This document shows, piece by piece, positions 1-7,416 of a DNA stretch of 15,089 bases. Within the stretch, counting starts at the first letter, position 1; every line of letters begins with the position of its first letter. Under the pieces are notes generated by a model that saw only the letters and a list, made by a program, of their open reading frames with translations, made no database searches and was not told the DNA's origin. Both the position numbers and the translations under genes were made by a program. Origin of the DNA: an uncultured Desulfovibrio sp. (GTDB lineage: Bacteria; Desulfobacterota; Desulfovibrionia; Desulfovibrionales; Desulfovibrionaceae); NCBI GenBank assembly GCA_945871415.1, contig CAMBWG010000013.1, forward strand, positions 1 to 15,089, in the 5' to 3' direction.

Positions 1-1513
1 CCTGAGAGAGCAGCCAGCGGTCGTGGGCCACCATGAGCAGGGTGCCGTCGAATTTTTCCAGTGCCGCGGCAAGAGCTTCGCGGCTTTCAAGATCAAGATG
101 GTTGGTTGGTTCGTCCAGCAGCAGAAAATTGCATCGCTTGAGAAAGAGGCTGGCCAGAACGAGACGGGCCTTTTCGCCGCCGGAAAGTTTGGATACCTGA
201 CGATCAAAATATTCCTGACCAAGGAGAAAGAGCCCGAGGACGCTCATCAGCTCTTCTTCGGTGGTGCGGGGATCGGAAAGACGGCGGATTTCTCCAAGAA
301 CGGTGGTATCCGCCCGCAGGGTGTCCATCTGATGCTGGGTATAGTAACCCATGCGGACCTGTGAACCGCCCACGATATTGCCGCCGCAGCGTTCCAGCGT
401 GCCCGCAAGCAGCTTGAGCAGGGTCGACTTACCGCAACCGTTGTGCCCGACCAGAGCCACGCGCTGCCCGCGATAGAGCGTGAAGGTAAGCGGCGGCCAC
501 ATGGTCTTGCCGTCAGGAAAGTGAAAGGCCAGATCCGCGGCGGCCAGCACGACCTTTTCGGAATGCGGGGCTTCGGGCCAGGTGAAGTTGAGTTCCTTGC
601 GCTTCGGCTCCGGCCGGTAATCTTCCAGCTCTTTTTCCAGTTTTTTTGCCATCTTCTGGCGGGAACCGGCCTGACGGGCCTTGGTGGCCTTGGCGCGAAA
701 GCGTTCCACAAAGGCCATCTTGCGGTTCAATTCGTCCTGAAGGGCTTTGGCTTCCCGTTCGCGTTGCGCATTGTACTCTTCCTGCAACTCGAGGAACTGG
801 CTGTAGGTGGCCTTGCGGAAGACCGGGCGCGACAGGCCGAGATAGAGCACGTGCGTACCCACGGTATCCATAAACACGCGGTCATGGGCCACAAAGACCA
901 GAGCGCCCTTGAAGTCGAGCAGGAAGGATTCCAGCCATTCCACGGCTTCGACGTCAAGGTGGTTGGTGGGTTCGTCAAGCAGCAGCACGTCGGCTCCGGC
1001 CGTGAGGACGCGGGCCAGCTTGGCGCGTTCGCGCCAGCCGCCGGAGAGCTGTCCGAGCTTGCGGTACCATTTTTCTTCTGAGAATCCCAGGCCGGAAAGA
1101 ACAGCCTTGGCCCGATGTTCCGGGTTGTAGCCGTAGGAGCTTTCCAGTTCCGTCTGGCGCTGCATGAGCTGTTCGAGACGGGCCTGGTTGCCGGAGGAGG
1201 CTGCCTCCTCCCACTGTGCCCAGAAATCGCTCCAGTCGTGCAGCACGTCCAGCACATAGGTCAGCAGCGGCGTCTCCAGGGCTTCTTCGGAAAGCTCCTG
1301 TTCCACATAGCCCAGGCGGCAGCCGCGCGGCAGTATGACGCGCCCGCCGTCCGGAGCGTCCACACCGGCCAGCAGGCGCAGGAGCGTGGATTTACCCGTG
1401 CCGTTGGGGCCGCAGACGCAGAGCCGGACGCCGGAATCGACTTCCAGGGAAAAATTGTTGAAGATATCGTGCCCTCCAAACGATTTGGAGAGCTCCTGAA
1501 TCGTTATTTTCAT
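1..1513 (-). CDS. ABC-F family ATPase, C-terminus cut by window edge
   Basis: A soluble duplicated ATPase of the ABC-F class, whose members act on the ribosome (translation factors or antibiotic-protection proteins) and carry no membrane domain. The 504 residues seen hold two complete ABC cassettes. The first has Walker A GPNGTGKST (35-43), signature LSGGW (156-160), Walker B plus LLLDEPTNHLD (177-187) and switch AHDR (209-212). The second has GHNGCGKST (356-364), LSGGE (443-447), LLLDEPTNHLD (464-474) and AHDR (496-499). The inter-domain linker (about 236-312) is basic and helical, with FVERFRAKATKARQ as in the YheS/YdiF branch. The ATG lies in an ATGA overlap with the stop of the upstream SDR gene, and GAGGG sits just before it, so translation is probably coupled. 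The 3' end, including any C-terminal extension, is outside the window. The family is sure; the exact subfamily and ribosomal role are not. Confidence 0.93.
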   Translation of the reverse strand, partial: MKITIQELSKSFGGHDIFNNFSLEVDSGVRLCVCGPNGTGKSTLLRLLAGVDAPDGGRVILPRGCRLGYVEQELSEEALETPLLTYVLDVLHDWSDFWAQWEEAASSGNQARLEQLMQRQTELESSYGYNPEHRAKAVLSGLGFSEEKWYRKLGQLSGGWRERAKLARVLTAGADVLLLDEPTNHLDVEAVEWLESFLLDFKGALVFVAHDRVFMDTVGTHVLYLGLSRPVFRKATYSQFLELQEEYNAQREREAKALQDELNRKMAFVERFRAKATKARQAGSRQKMAKKLEKELEDYRPEPKRKELNFTWPEAPHSEKVVLAAADLAFHFPDGKTMWPPLTFTLYRGQRVALVGHNGCGKSTLLKLLAGTLERCGGNIVGGSQVRMGYYTQHQMDTLRADTTVLGEIRRLSDPRTTEEELMSVLGLFLLGQEYFDRQVSKLSGGEKARLVLASLFLKRCNFLLLDEPTNHLDLESREALAAALEKFDGTLLMVAHDRWLLSQ

Positions 1514-2619
1514 AAAAGACCCTCGGCGCGATAGCCCTTGACGGCCTCTTCCATGCCGACGGACAGCTCGTTGACCACCGGGAAGAACTCCAGCTCTCCC
1601 TTGATGCGGCTGTCGTCGCACAGCCAGCCGTCCTCGCGGGCTTCGCGGAACTTATCATCATTCCATCTGGGAACAGTCATATACCGCTTGCCGCAACAGC
1701 CGGAAAGGGCGCGCATCAGGCGCGCGCTCGCGCTGCACATTCGCGCGCTGAGTCCGGCCATCCAGAGGGGTACGTTGATGACGCGCAGATTGTCGCCGCT
1801 GCGCCCCAGCGCCTTGCCCATGGCGCGGCAGAACTGTTCGATGGAATACACATGACCGTCGCTGAGATGGTACCAGCCCCCGGCGTCGGGACGGCAGCAG
1901 AGCATGATGGCCTGCGCCGCGTCCACCACATGAACGGCGGACACGGGAAAGGCGCGGTTGCGACCGGGCAGAACCGCAAATCCCCGGGAAATGCTCTTGA
2001 AGAGAGGGAGCAGGCCGCGGTCGCCGCTGCCGTAGATGATGGGAGGCCGCAGCACCACAAGACGTTCACCGGCGGCGCGGTAAAGAATATGCTCGGCAAA
2101 GAGCTTCGACCAGCCATAGGCTGAAACAGGACGATCCAGACCGTCTTCGGCATCGACGTCGGTCTTGCCGGGAGCCAGGGCGCTGGGACCGGAAGCGGAA
2201 AGGCTGGAAACGAAAATCAGCCTTTTGGGAGCGTGATGGGCCTTGTCCAGAAGCCGCCAGGCTCCGGCTATGGATTCGGCCGCCCCGGCATTGCCGCGCA
2301 GATAGTCCCGCCAGTCGCCGCTGAACAGAACCGCGGCCATGTGAATGACAATGTCGCGGTCGCTCATGGCCTGCGCCAGTCCGTTGCTGCTCATGATGTC
2401 GCCGCGAATGAGCGTTACCTGCTCGGGGAGGCGGCTGGTATCGGAATTGGGGCGCACAAAGCAGCTCACATGAGCGCCTGCCCGCAACAGCAGGGGGACC
2501 AGATGGCGCCCGACAAAGCCCGTGCCGCCGGTGACGAGAATGGAGGCGTCGCGGAGATGAGCCATGCGGGTTGTGAGAGTATCCAGAAACTCGTTGGGAA
2601 GAAAAGTCGCCGTCGCCAT
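1510..2619 (-). CDS. NAD(P)-dependent epimerase/dehydratase-like extended SDR
   Basis: A 369-residue extended short-chain dehydrogenase. The Rossmann fingerprint GGTGFVG is at 31-37, an SSLSASG strand carrying the catalytic Ser is at 138-144, and the YxxxK active site is YGWSK (Tyr168, Lys172). The RPPIIYGSGD segment (191-200) and the C-terminal half resemble the 3-beta-hydroxysteroid dehydrogenase/sugar epimerase branch, so substrate cannot be read from sequence: a nucleotide sugar, a steroid-like or a long-chain keto-lipid substrate are all possible. The ATG at 2619 is preceded by AGGAG six bases away; a second Met at residue 20 is less likely. The gene follows the YghO-like acyltransferase by 20 bases and overlaps the ABC-F gene by 4 bases. 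The pairing with a YghO-like acyltransferase recalls CerR beside bacterial ceramide synthase, which is an inference from context. Confidence 0.88.
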   Translation of the reverse strand: MATATFLPNEFLDTLTTRMAHLRDASILVTGGTGFVGRHLVPLLLRAGAHVSCFVRPNSDTSRLPEQVTLIRGDIMSSNGLAQAMSDRDIVIHMAAVLFSGDWRDYLRGNAGAAESIAGAWRLLDKAHHAPKRLIFVSSLSASGPSALAPGKTDVDAEDGLDRPVSAYGWSKLFAEHILYRAAGERLVVLRPPIIYGSGDRGLLPLFKSISRGFAVLPGRNRAFPVSAVHVVDAAQAIMLCCRPDAGGWYHLSDGHVYSIEQFCRAMGKALGRSGDNLRVINVPLWMAGLSARMCSASARLMRALSGCCGKRYMTVPRWNDDKFREAREDGWLCDDSRIKGELEFFPVVNELSVGMEEAVKGYRAEGLL

Positions 2620-2639
2620 GGGCCACTCCTTGTTTTGCG

Positions 2640-3815
2640 CTAGGCTTGTCCCGTAATATCGCGGCGATAGAGGCGGTAGCGCTTGGTAATACGACCCGAG
2701 AAGTCTTCGATCAGGTCGTCAATGGCGGTGTTGTCTTCCAGCACCCAGGAGCCCTCGACGCTCTTGAAGTCGGGGTGCGCGGCTGCCTGCTCCAGCATAT
2801 AGTCCAGCAGGAGCAGAGGCAGGCCCATAAGGCGGAACTCCGGTCTGATGCCGAAAAGAATGATGCGATAGCTCCCGCGCATTTCTTTGCGGGCCTTCCA
2901 GAAATGCCAGGGGGCGGTAATACCGATGCGGCCGTTGAGACGCTTGAGCAGCGGATTAAAGTCGGGCAGGGCCACCATACCGGCCGCCGGGATACCCCGA
3001 TGGAAAAAGAGGACAAAGAAATCCGGTTGCAGATAGGTTTTCAGCTCGCTGACCAGCTCGTCGGCCTCTGCCGGAGACAGGGGCGTGAAGCCCCAGTTCT
3101 GGGCCCATGATTCGCGGTACAGATCAAGCATGATGCGGATATCTTCAGCCAGCGTCGCCCGGCTGGAGATGCGGCGGGTAAAACGTCCCTCGGCTTTGAT
3201 GCGGGCCACTTCATCGCGCAGCCATTGCGGGAGATTGAGGCGTTCCCTCTCAATAAGGTAGGCGAAAAGGTCCTGCTCCTTGCGCAAATGCCAGCTTTCC
3301 GCCAGTTCCGCATAGTAAGGGGGATTCCAGGGCATCATGATGGCCGGAGGGCAGTCGAAGCCGTCCACCAGCATGCCGCAGGTGTAGTTCGTGGAAGGAT
3401 TGATGGGGCCGCGCATGAAGTCCATGCCCTGTCCTGCCAGCCAGTCGCGGGCCGCGCCAAAGAGCGCATGCGCCGCGGGGCGATCGTTGCGGCATTCAAA
3501 GAAACCGAAAACACCGCAGCGCTCGCGGGCATAGGCATTGTGGTTGTCGTCCACAATGGCCGCAATGCGGCCCGCAATCTCGCTGCCGCGCATGACAAGA
3601 AAAAGCTCGCGCCGGGCGGCGTTCCAGAAGGGATGCTTTCCGGGCGTGAGCAGCGCCTTGTCCTGGGAACGCAGCGGGGGAACCCAGAGGGGATGGCGGG
3701 CATGGATGGCCCAGGGCAGGGCCACAAAACTATCCAGCGAAGCTGCGTCGTGAACCGCAACAATGCGCAATGCGTTGTCCGCGGTAACGGGCGCGACATT
3801 CCGTCTGTCGTCCAT
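2640..3815 (-). CDS. YghO-like GNAT-fold N-acyltransferase
   Basis: A 391-residue cytosolic protein of the YghO-like acyltransferase group. Conserved family segments are visible: VFGFFECRND (about 102-111), RGPINPSTN (135-143), LVDGFDCPP (149-157), a NPPYY motif (164-168), and a C-terminal GNAT-like half with FFHRGIPAAGMVALPDFNP and the later segment GIRPEFRLMGL, which is the expected acyl-CoA-binding region. Members of this group include the bacterial ceramide synthase of Caulobacter; others have no known function, so the substrate here is open. It begins immediately after pyrD. I chose ATG at 3815 (AAGGA 11 bases upstream); a TTG at 3821, one base after the pyrD stop and 5 bases from AAGGA, is a real alternative and would add two residues. 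The SDR gene follows after 20 bases, so the two probably share an mRNA and possibly a pathway. Confidence 0.8.
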   Translation of the reverse strand: MDDRRNVAPVTADNALRIVAVHDAASLDSFVALPWAIHARHPLWVPPLRSQDKALLTPGKHPFWNAARRELFLVMRGSEIAGRIAAIVDDNHNAYARERCGVFGFFECRNDRPAAHALFGAARDWLAGQGMDFMRGPINPSTNYTCGMLVDGFDCPPAIMMPWNPPYYAELAESWHLRKEQDLFAYLIERERLNLPQWLRDEVARIKAEGRFTRRISSRATLAEDIRIMLDLYRESWAQNWGFTPLSPAEADELVSELKTYLQPDFFVLFFHRGIPAAGMVALPDFNPLLKRLNGRIGITAPWHFWKARKEMRGSYRIILFGIRPEFRLMGLPLLLLDYMLEQAAAHPDFKSVEGSWVLEDNTAIDDLIEDFSGRITKRYRLYRRDITGQA

Positions 3816-3822
3816 GGGCAAT

Positions 3823-4764
3823 CTAGTCCTTCAGACGCAGGGCGCCGCGCAGTTCCTCCAGGCTGGAGACGCCGAGACGGGCGCAGGCGGCGGGAAGTTC
3901 GCTGACGATGGTAAAAGCGCAGTCAGGACTCAGGAAGTTGCCGGTTCCGATCTGCACGGCATGCGCGCCGACAAGAATGAACTCCAGCACGTCCTCGGCG
4001 CAGACGATGCCGCCGATGCCGATGACCGGAATGGAGACGGCCCGTGCCGTCTGCCAGACGCAGCGCAGTGCCACGGGCTTGATGGCCGGCCCGGACAGGC
4101 CGCCGATGACGTTGGCCAGTCGCGGGCGGCGGGTCGCCACGTCGACGGCCATGCCCGAAAGCGTGTTGATGCAGGAAATAATGTCCGCCCCCGCGGCTTC
4201 CACGGCCTTTGCCATGCGGGTGATATCCGTGACATTGGGGGAGAGCTTGACGATGACGGGCTTGTGGGGCGCCTTGTCGCGAACGGCGCGGGTGACGGCG
4301 GCGGCAAGATCGGGGTCCTGCCCGAAAAGGATGCCGCCTTCCTTCACGTTGGGGCAGGAAACATTGACTTCCAGCGCGGCAATGCCTTCCTCTTCATCCA
4401 GACGCGCGGCCAGATCGCCGAATTCCTCGGGCGAGGTGGCATAGAGATTCGCCACCACGGGCAGTTCGCGCCAGGGCAGGTGCGGCAGCTTGCGTTTGCA
4501 GAAGGTTTCCACACCGTCATTTTGCAGGCCTACGGCATTGAGCATGCCGCCGGTTGTTTCCGCAATGCGGGGGCAGGGATTGCCTTCGCGGGGCTGCAGA
4601 GAAAGTCCCTTGACGACAATGCCGCCGAGCTGGGTCAGATCGCCGTAGGGCGCAAATTCCGCACCGTAACCGAAGGTGCCTGACGCTGTCATGACGGGAT
4701 TTTTGAGGCGCAGGGTATGATGCGGCCCGGTAAGCACAACCGACAAATCCATCGAAGAGTTCAT
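3823..4764 (-). CDS. pyrD: Dihydroorotate dehydrogenase B, catalytic subunit
   Basis: Oxidises dihydroorotate to orotate in de novo pyrimidine synthesis. The 313-residue FMN TIM barrel shows the class 1B pattern: ASGTFGYG (27-34), KGLSLQPREGNP (52-63), NVSCPN (134-139) with Cys137 as the catalytic base (class 2 enzymes use Ser), VKLSPN (172-177), the Asn-Thr pair at 200-201, GGLSGPAIKP (221-230) and the FMN-phosphate loops IGIGGI (248-253) and IGTGNF (272-277). Length fits the family. The ATG at 4764 is chosen because AGGA lies about 6 bases upstream and family homology starts there; a longer open frame to 4926 has low-complexity, basic N-terminal residues and is rejected. Its partner pyrK lies upstream on the same strand but is separated by 340 bp holding a palindromic repeat. 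The gene is followed at once by the YghO-like gene. Confidence 0.96.
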   Translation of the reverse strand: MNSSMDLSVVLTGPHHTLRLKNPVMTASGTFGYGAEFAPYGDLTQLGGIVVKGLSLQPREGNPCPRIAETTGGMLNAVGLQNDGVETFCKRKLPHLPWRELPVVANLYATSPEEFGDLAARLDEEEGIAALEVNVSCPNVKEGGILFGQDPDLAAAVTRAVRDKAPHKPVIVKLSPNVTDITRMAKAVEAAGADIISCINTLSGMAVDVATRRPRLANVIGGLSGPAIKPVALRCVWQTARAVSIPVIGIGGIVCAEDVLEFILVGAHAVQIGTGNFLSPDCAFTIVSELPAACARLGVSSLEELRGALRLKD

Positions 4765-4964
4765 GACGTTTCCTGAAAAAAGTATATGGCGCACCATGCA
4801 GGCGCGTCGGGCATTGCGGATAAAAGGGCGGTACGCAACGGCGTTTCGCCCGGCATTTTCTGTTCTGCGCGGCGCATCTGTATCCGCGCCGGAAGCTGCG
4901 AGCCGCTGCGGCCGGAAGAATTGCAAAAGCGCGGCCTTTTCTGGGGCGGAAAGCGTCCGGCCCT
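4765..4964. other. Non-coding spacer upstream of pyrD
   Basis: The pyrD-proximal 200 bp of the 340-bp pyrK-pyrD gap; the rest is repeat copy A1. It is GC-rich and I find no convincing gene. On the minus strand a TATACT box (4781-4786) lies just before the pyrD ribosome site, but no matching -35 hexamer is seen 16-18 bp upstream, so a pyrD promoter is only possible. Open frames through here have a basic, arginine-rich composition typical of non-coding GC-rich DNA. Confidence 0.5.
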
Positions 4965-5107
4965 GAGCGTTTTGCCGTTAAAAGGCGGAACGCAGGGCGG
5001 CGGACAGCGCCGCCCGGCCCGAAGAGAGCGGAAAAAAAGCGCCTTTTCCGCGAAGCGACAGGCCGTATGGTTTGAAACGCAACGCGTTTCAAACTGCAAA
5101 TGCTCTA
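4965..5107 (-). repeat. Dispersed palindromic repeat family A, copy A1
   Basis: About 143 bp, lying directly behind pyrK. In the orientation TAGAGCATT first it reads on the minus strand, the same direction as pyrK. It shares with the copies at 7195-7340 and 11505-11662 the block ACGGCCTGTCGYTTCGCGG (5048-5066 here) and the following GGGCCGGGCGGCG block. It contains a perfect 11-bp stem, GTTTGAAACGC (5070-5080) with GCGTTTCAAAC (5084-5094) around an AAC loop, then a GCGGAAAA/TTTTCCGC-type hairpin and a GGCGGC/GCCGCC hairpin. The inner end (AAAACGCTCA, near 4965) is more diverged than in the other copies. The outer end provides the TAG stop codon of pyrK. No coding capacity is seen; it may work as a terminator or mRNA-stabilising structure between pyrK and pyrD. 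Confidence 0.85.
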
Positions 5108-5917
5108 GAGTTCAATCTGCTCGGCCCAGAAGACGGGGCCGTGATTGCAGACCTGCACCAGACCTTCGCGCTTTTCACTGACGGGCCATTCCTTCGTGGT
5201 GCGGGTCACGCAGCCAAGGCAGGCCCCTACGCCGCAGGCCATGCGGTTTTCCAGCGAGAGCTGGGTGCGCGCGCCGTATTGCAGCGCAAAAGAACGCACG
5301 GTTTTCAGGAAGGGCAGGGGGCCGCAGGCCAGAACCAGTCCTTTCTGTTCCGCGTATTCGCGGATGCGTTCCTGCAGGGTATAGATAAAATTGTCCAGAT
5401 CTCCGGGAACGGTTTCCTGCAGGGTGTCCAGCGTCACGTGCTCGTTGATGCTGTCCACGGGATAGCAGCTCAGGGGGTCGCGGTGCCCGAAGAGCATGGA
5501 AACATTCCAGGGATTGGGATGGCGCGCCACATAGCCCACAAAGGGAACAATGCCCATGCCGCCCGCCAGCAGGAGCGTGGGCGTTTCCGGTTCCACCGCA
5601 AAGCCGTTGCCCAGCGGTCCCCAGACGCGGATCTTGTCACCGGCCTTGAGTTCGGCCATGCGGCGGGTGCCGCGCCCCACGACCTGAAAGAAGCAGATCA
5701 TGTGGCGGGTCGTCATGTGACAGATGCCGAAGGGGCGGGCCCAGGGCATTTCCAGCCCGAAGGACAGGGGACGCAGCATGACAAACTGGCCGGGACGCCA
5801 GTTTTCCCAGTCGGGTCTGGAGATGCGCAGGGCAAAATAGCGGGATTCGCCGCCGGTCTGCCCGAACGGCACAAGATCCAGAACCGTCAACAGCGATGAA
5901 GAGGGAGGCGTAGACAT
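5105..5917 (-). CDS. pyrK: Dihydroorotate dehydrogenase B, electron-transfer subunit
   Basis: FAD/[2Fe-2S] subunit that passes electrons from dihydroorotate (through PyrD) to NAD+. From ATG at 5917 the protein has 270 residues. Seen in order: the FAD-domain strand RPGQFVMLRP (41-50), RPFGICH (61-67; usually RPxS/T, so Gly replaces the usual hydroxyl residue), GPLGNGF (100-106), the NAD-binding GGMGIVPF (119-126), CGP (198-200), and a C-terminal cluster with Cys228, Cys233, Cys236 and Cys257 in the PyrK spacing. An alternative GTG at 5938 adds seven residues but has only a purine run touching it. The ATG has no Shine-Dalgarno, and a candidate -10 box ends 8 bases upstream of it, so a leaderless message is possible. 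The stop TAG belongs to the end of repeat copy A1. Confidence 0.95.
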   Translation of the reverse strand: MSTPPSSSLLTVLDLVPFGQTGGESRYFALRISRPDWENWRPGQFVMLRPLSFGLEMPWARPFGICHMTTRHMICFFQVVGRGTRRMAELKAGDKIRVWGPLGNGFAVEPETPTLLLAGGMGIVPFVGYVARHPNPWNVSMLFGHRDPLSCYPVDSINEHVTLDTLQETVPGDLDNFIYTLQERIREYAEQKGLVLACGPLPFLKTVRSFALQYGARTQLSLENRMACGVGACLGCVTRTTKEWPVSEKREGLVQVCNHGPVFWAEQIEL

Positions 5918-5925
5918 AATACAGA

Positions 5926-5954
5926 GGTATAAAGACACTTTCCCCGTGGGTCAA
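5926..5954 (-). promoter_or_regulatory. Candidate sigma-70 promoter of pyrK
   Basis: On the minus strand, TTGACC (5949-5954; 5/6 to TTGACA) and TATACC (5926-5931; 4/6 to TATAAT) are separated by exactly 17 bp. Transcription would begin about 5918-5919, one or two bases before the pyrK ATG. Seen by eye only; no experimental support. Confidence 0.4.
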
Positions 5955-6103
5955 CAGCATATGCCCGCTGTTCCCTATTTTTGCGCCTTCCCTTTTGGAA
6001 AAAGCCCGGATATAGTTGCTTGCCGCGCCATGCCGGCAGGGCGCAGAATGGACGATGTTTCCGTCGGCATAGCCCGGCGCGCAAAGATTCAGGAGAAACT
6101 AAG

Positions 6104-7147
6104 ATGAGCAAATCGTTGACCGTCGCCGTCGTGGGCGCCACCGGGGCCGTGGGCCGCGAAATGTTGAAGACCCTGCACGAACGCAATTTCCCGGCCACGG
6201 AAGTGCGGGCCTTTGCGTCCGCCCGCTCCGCCGGCAGCAAGGTGCCGTATGGCGACGGCGAACTTGTGGTGCAGGAACTGAAAGAAGATGTTTTTGACGG
6301 CATCGATATTGCCATTTTTTCCGCCGGAGGCAGCACTTCGCTGCAGTTTGCTCCGCATGCGGCCCATGCCGGCTGTGTGGTGGTGGACAATTCCGCGGCC
6401 TGGCGCATGGACGAGCGCTGCCCGCTGGTCGTTCCTGAAGTCAATCCGCAGGCTCTGGCGGAACACAACGGCATCATTGCCAATCCCAACTGCTCCACCA
6501 TCCAGATGATCGTGGCTCTCAAGCCCATTTATGATGCCGTGGGCATCAGGCGCATTGTGGTTTCCACCTATCAGGCCGTTTCCGGCACCGGGCAGAAGGG
6601 CATTGAGGAACTGGAACGCCAGACCCGCGACGTCTTCAATCTGCGCGATCCGGAATGCAAAACCTATCCTTATCAGATCGCCTTCAACATCCTGCCTCAT
6701 ATCGATGTCTTCCTTGAAAACGACTACACCAAGGAAGAAATGAAGATGGTCAACGAAACCAAGAAGATTCTTGGCGACGACAGTGTGCGCGTGACGGCCA
6801 CCTGCGCCCGCGTGCCTGTTTTCTACGGGCATGCCGAATCGGTGAACGTGGAAACCGAACGGAAGATGACCGCCAAGGAATGCCGCGTGCTGCTGTCGCA
6901 GGCTCCCGGCGTGAAGGTTTTCGACAATCCCCGGGAAAAGATGTACCCCATGCCCCTGTATGCGGCCGGCACCGACGACGCCTTTGTGGGGCGCATCCGC
7001 GAGGACGAAAGCATTGAAAACGGTCTGAACCTCTGGATTGTGGCCGACAATATCCGTAAGGGCGCGGCTCTCAATGCCGTTCAGATTGCGGAAGAGCTGA
7101 TTCGTCGTGATCTGCTGGGCGTGAAGGATCGCAACGTCTTTATGTAA
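6104..7147 (+). CDS. asd: Aspartate-semialdehyde dehydrogenase
   Basis: Reduces aspartyl-4-phosphate to aspartate semialdehyde with NADPH, the branch point for lysine/diaminopimelate, threonine and methionine synthesis. The 347-residue protein has the nucleotide loop GATGAVG (11-17), FSAGGSTS (72-79), the phosphate-binding region VDNSAAWR (94-101), the catalytic Cys130 in NPNCST, QAVSGTGQKG (157-166), and the substrate Arg236 and catalytic His243 in CARVPVFYGHAESV (234-247). All key residues are present. The ATG at 6104 has AGGAG (6091-6095) eight bases upstream; in-frame sequence before it is not conserved. It is transcribed away from pyrK and ends in a strong hairpin, so it is probably monocistronic. 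A TATAGT box at 6011-6016 could be its -10, but the -35 region (TTCCCT) is poor. Confidence 0.97.
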   Translation: MSKSLTVAVVGATGAVGREMLKTLHERNFPATEVRAFASARSAGSKVPYGDGELVVQELKEDVFDGIDIAIFSAGGSTSLQFAPHAAHAGCVVVDNSAAWRMDERCPLVVPEVNPQALAEHNGIIANPNCSTIQMIVALKPIYDAVGIRRIVVSTYQAVSGTGQKGIEELERQTRDVFNLRDPECKTYPYQIAFNILPHIDVFLENDYTKEEMKMVNETKKILGDDSVRVTATCARVPVFYGHAESVNVETERKMTAKECRVLLSQAPGVKVFDNPREKMYPMPLYAAGTDDAFVGRIREDESIENGLNLWIVADNIRKGAALNAVQIAEELIRRDLLGVKDRNVFM

Positions 7148-7154
7148 GAACTCT

Positions 7155-7195
7155 GCGGCACGGGGCTTGTCGTGAGCACCCGTGCCGCTTCTTTT
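7155..7195 (+). terminator. Intrinsic terminator after asd
   Basis: Perfect 10-bp GC-rich stem GCGGCACGGG (7155-7164) with CCCGTGCCGC (7179-7188), a 14-base loop, then TTCTTTT. It sits 7 bases after the asd stop. Repeat copy A2 begins at the last T of the tract. Confidence 0.85.
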
Positions 7196-7340
7196 AGAGT
7201 ATTTTCAGTTTGAAACGCTGTGCGTTTCAAACCTACGGCCTGTCGTTTCGCGGAAAAACGCGGTTTTTCCACGCACTTCGGGCCGGGCGGCGTTGCGTCG
7301 CCGCTGAGCGTTTTACTTTTTTCAAAACTAAAACGCTCTA
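7195..7340 (+). repeat. Dispersed palindromic repeat family A, copy A2
   Basis: About 146 bp, starting TAGAG and ending CTCTA, in the same direction as asd. It carries a perfect 11-bp stem GTTTGAAACGC (7208-7218), TGT loop, GCGTTTCAAAC (7222-7232); the family core ACGGCCTGTCGTTTCGCGG (7235-7253); a CGCGGAAAAA/TTTTTCC hairpin; and a GCGGCG/CGCCGC hairpin. The far end reads AAAACGCTCTA. It shares its backbone with A1 and A3, while the loops and the stretches between stems differ. It lies in the 269-bp gap between asd and the aminotransferase gene; I see nothing else in that gap apart from the asd terminator and a ribosome site. Confidence 0.87.
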
Positions 7341-7416
7341 TTTCGCCGTTGCGTGCGTGCGTCCCCGCCGGGCCCTGCCCGGCTTTTCTTCCTTTCCAGT
7401 ATGAGGTGAGCCGTTC

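Noticed and set aside
3763..4683. A 306-codon plus-strand open frame over pyrD
   Set aside because: It is antisense to a fully conserved PyrD and its composition is that of a shadow frame.
6008..6022. Sigma-54-like GG...GC pattern upstream of asd
   Set aside because: The spacing between GG and GC is 8 or 12 bases, not the required 10.
7401..7409. ATG AGG TGA minimal open frame overlapping the aminotransferase ribosome site
   Set aside because: It could be a regulatory mini-ORF, but it has no ribosome site of its own and is easily explained by the GAGGTGAG sequence.
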